Shown here one piece after another: positions 5,137 through 5,925 of a stretch of 5,925 nt of DNA. The stretch comes from JBDKGV01 sp039798005. GTDB taxonomy: Bacteria; Fibrobacterota; Fibrobacteria; UBA5070. The position numbers were made by a program, and so were the translations under genes. The stretch lies in the NCBI GenBank assembly GCA_039798005.1, contig JBDKGV010000217.1, forward strand, positions 1-5,925. Direction: 5' to 3'. Position 1 is the first letter of the stretch. Every line of letters starts with the position of its first letter. The notes under the pieces were generated by a model that was not told the origin of the DNA, did no database searches, and was given only the letters and a program-made list of their open reading frames with translations.

Positions 5137-5853
5137 TCATGCCGGAAGCTCCACCAGCTTGAGGTTACCGATCTGGCGCTCATCCCCCAACCGCGTCTCG
5201 CCAAGGCAGTACGAACAGACGGCCGCCGGCATCGAAAACCGCAAGCGAGGCTCCTCCTCGGGAAGCACCATCGCCTGACGACCGATCACCTTGGACAGCT
5301 CCAGCGTCCCTTGGCCCGTCTGGCCATGGACACCGAGCACGCGGGCCTTGGGAGCGTATTTGCGCGCCTGCAAGGCGAACACCTCGCGTTCCGCCTGGCT
5401 CACCAGATCCCCGCGCGTGGTGATCACAAGGTCGGCGGTGCGCAGCATCGGCCCCACCTTGGCGGGCAAGCCGATGCCTCCCAGGTGATCCAGGACGCAT
5501 ACGCCCAAGGCCCCGCGGATATGGGGACTGCAGCGGTTGCACAAACCCGCGCTTTCAAGGAACAGATAATCCAAGGCTCGCTCCTGCCCCCATCGAATCA
5601 AGCGCGGCACGTTGCCCGCAAAAAAGTGGTCCGGGCACAAAGCACCTGAAAGGCCTTGGGCGGCATCGACGATCCCGGCTTCTTGAAAGATCCTGGCATC
5701 TTGGGTCGTCAAGCAGTCGAGCTTCACCACGCCCACTTTGCAGCCGGAATTCTGCAGATGCAACAGCACATGCCGAAGCACCGAAGTCTTGCCACAGGTC
5801 GGAGGACCAGCCAGCGTGACCAATCGCATCTGCGTTTGTCGTTGTTCATCCAT
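5137..5853 (-). CDS. HypB/UreG-like SIMIBI-class GTP-binding protein
   Basis: A P-loop GTPase of about 238 residues of the SIMIBI class, the group of HypB, UreG and CobW that deliver nickel, zinc or cobalt to metalloenzymes. Walker A is GPPTCGKTS (16-24). VGVVKLDCLT follows as the switch I-like strand. ESAGLCNRCSPH takes the place of the HypB 'ENVGNLVCP' and UreG 'ESGGDNL' switch II motif. DLVITTRGDLVSQAE resembles the G4 base-recognition motif (T/N-K/R-G-D). The C-terminal part has PAAVCSYCLGETRLGDERQIGNL, so Cys pairs CxxC in both places are candidate metal ligands. The His-rich N-terminal tail of many HypB proteins is missing. ATG 5853 was chosen; in-frame alternatives are TTG 5874 and ATG 5829, and none has a clear Shine-Dalgarno. 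It leads the visible minus-strand operon; the metal and client enzyme are unknown. Confidence 0.85.
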   Translation of the reverse strand: MDEQRQTQMRLVTLAGPPTCGKTSVLRHVLLHLQNSGCKVGVVKLDCLTTQDARIFQEAGIVDAAQGLSGALCPDHFFAGNVPRLIRWGQERALDYLFLESAGLCNRCSPHIRGALGVCVLDHLGGIGLPAKVGPMLRTADLVITTRGDLVSQAEREVFALQARKYAPKARVLGVHGQTGQGTLELSKVIGRQAMVLPEEEPRLRFSMPAAVCSYCLGETRLGDERQIGNLKLVELPA

Positions 5854-5883
5854 CGTTTGCAACCAGTCGCACAACTCATGCCA

Positions 5884-5925
5884 TCAGGGAGCTGCAACTC
5901 CTGCATATTTTCCGTTGCCATGCGG
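5884..5925 (-). CDS. Possible C-terminal end of an upstream gene (partial)
   Basis: On the minus strand the frame PHGNGKYAGVAAP runs from the window edge to a TGA at 5886-5884, 30 bp before the chosen GTPase start. It is in the frame of the GTPase and would fit the end of the preceding gene in the same operon. Only 13 codons are visible, so the protein cannot be identified and the open frame could be chance. Confidence 0.3.
   Translation of the reverse strand, partial: PHGNGKYAGVAAP

Overview
The window is GC-rich, densely coded DNA, probably from a Gram-negative, nitrogen-fixing or nitrogenase-bearing bacterium. A putative outer-membrane beta-barrel protein suggests the Gram-negative envelope. 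Three genes belong, by motif recognition, to families that usually sit beside nitrogenase genes: a CCE_0567/Rop-like small metalloprotein, a Nif11-domain protein and an ArsC-like 'nitrogenase-associated protein'. No nitrogenase structural gene lies inside the window, and I cannot fix the phylum from sequence alone.

Left part (1-2310), apparently ordinary genes: the N-terminal 101 codons of an acidic protein of unknown function leaving the left edge on the minus strand; a divergent HAD-IIB (Cof-type) phosphatase; a structured AT-rich intergenic stretch; and a secreted, probably outer-membrane beta-barrel protein. A strong 14-bp hairpin then separates this part from the convergent gene that follows.

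Middle (2327-3865), divergent nif-type control region: the CCE_0567-like gene reads left and a Nif11-like gene reads right. The 140 bp between them holds two good sigma-54 (-24/-12) promoter matches facing opposite ways, one for each gene. The Nif11-like gene overlaps by 8 bp the start of a periplasmic-binding-protein-fold protein that has no signal peptide.

Right part (3884-5925), minus-strand operon: a HypB/UreG-like SIMIBI GTPase, then an ABC ATPase, then the ArsC-like protein (4-bp ATGA overlap with the ATPase gene). It converges on the binding-protein gene with an 18-bp gap. The last 13 codons of another gene may enter at the right edge.

Taken together, a cytoplasmic binding-protein-like protein, a lone ABC ATPase and a nickel-chaperone-type GTPase, with no permease visible, sit among nif-associated small proteins under probable sigma-54 control. 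I infer a metal or metallocofactor handling module serving a nitrogenase or nitrogenase-like enzyme. This combination is the most interesting content of the window; its function is not established by the sequence.
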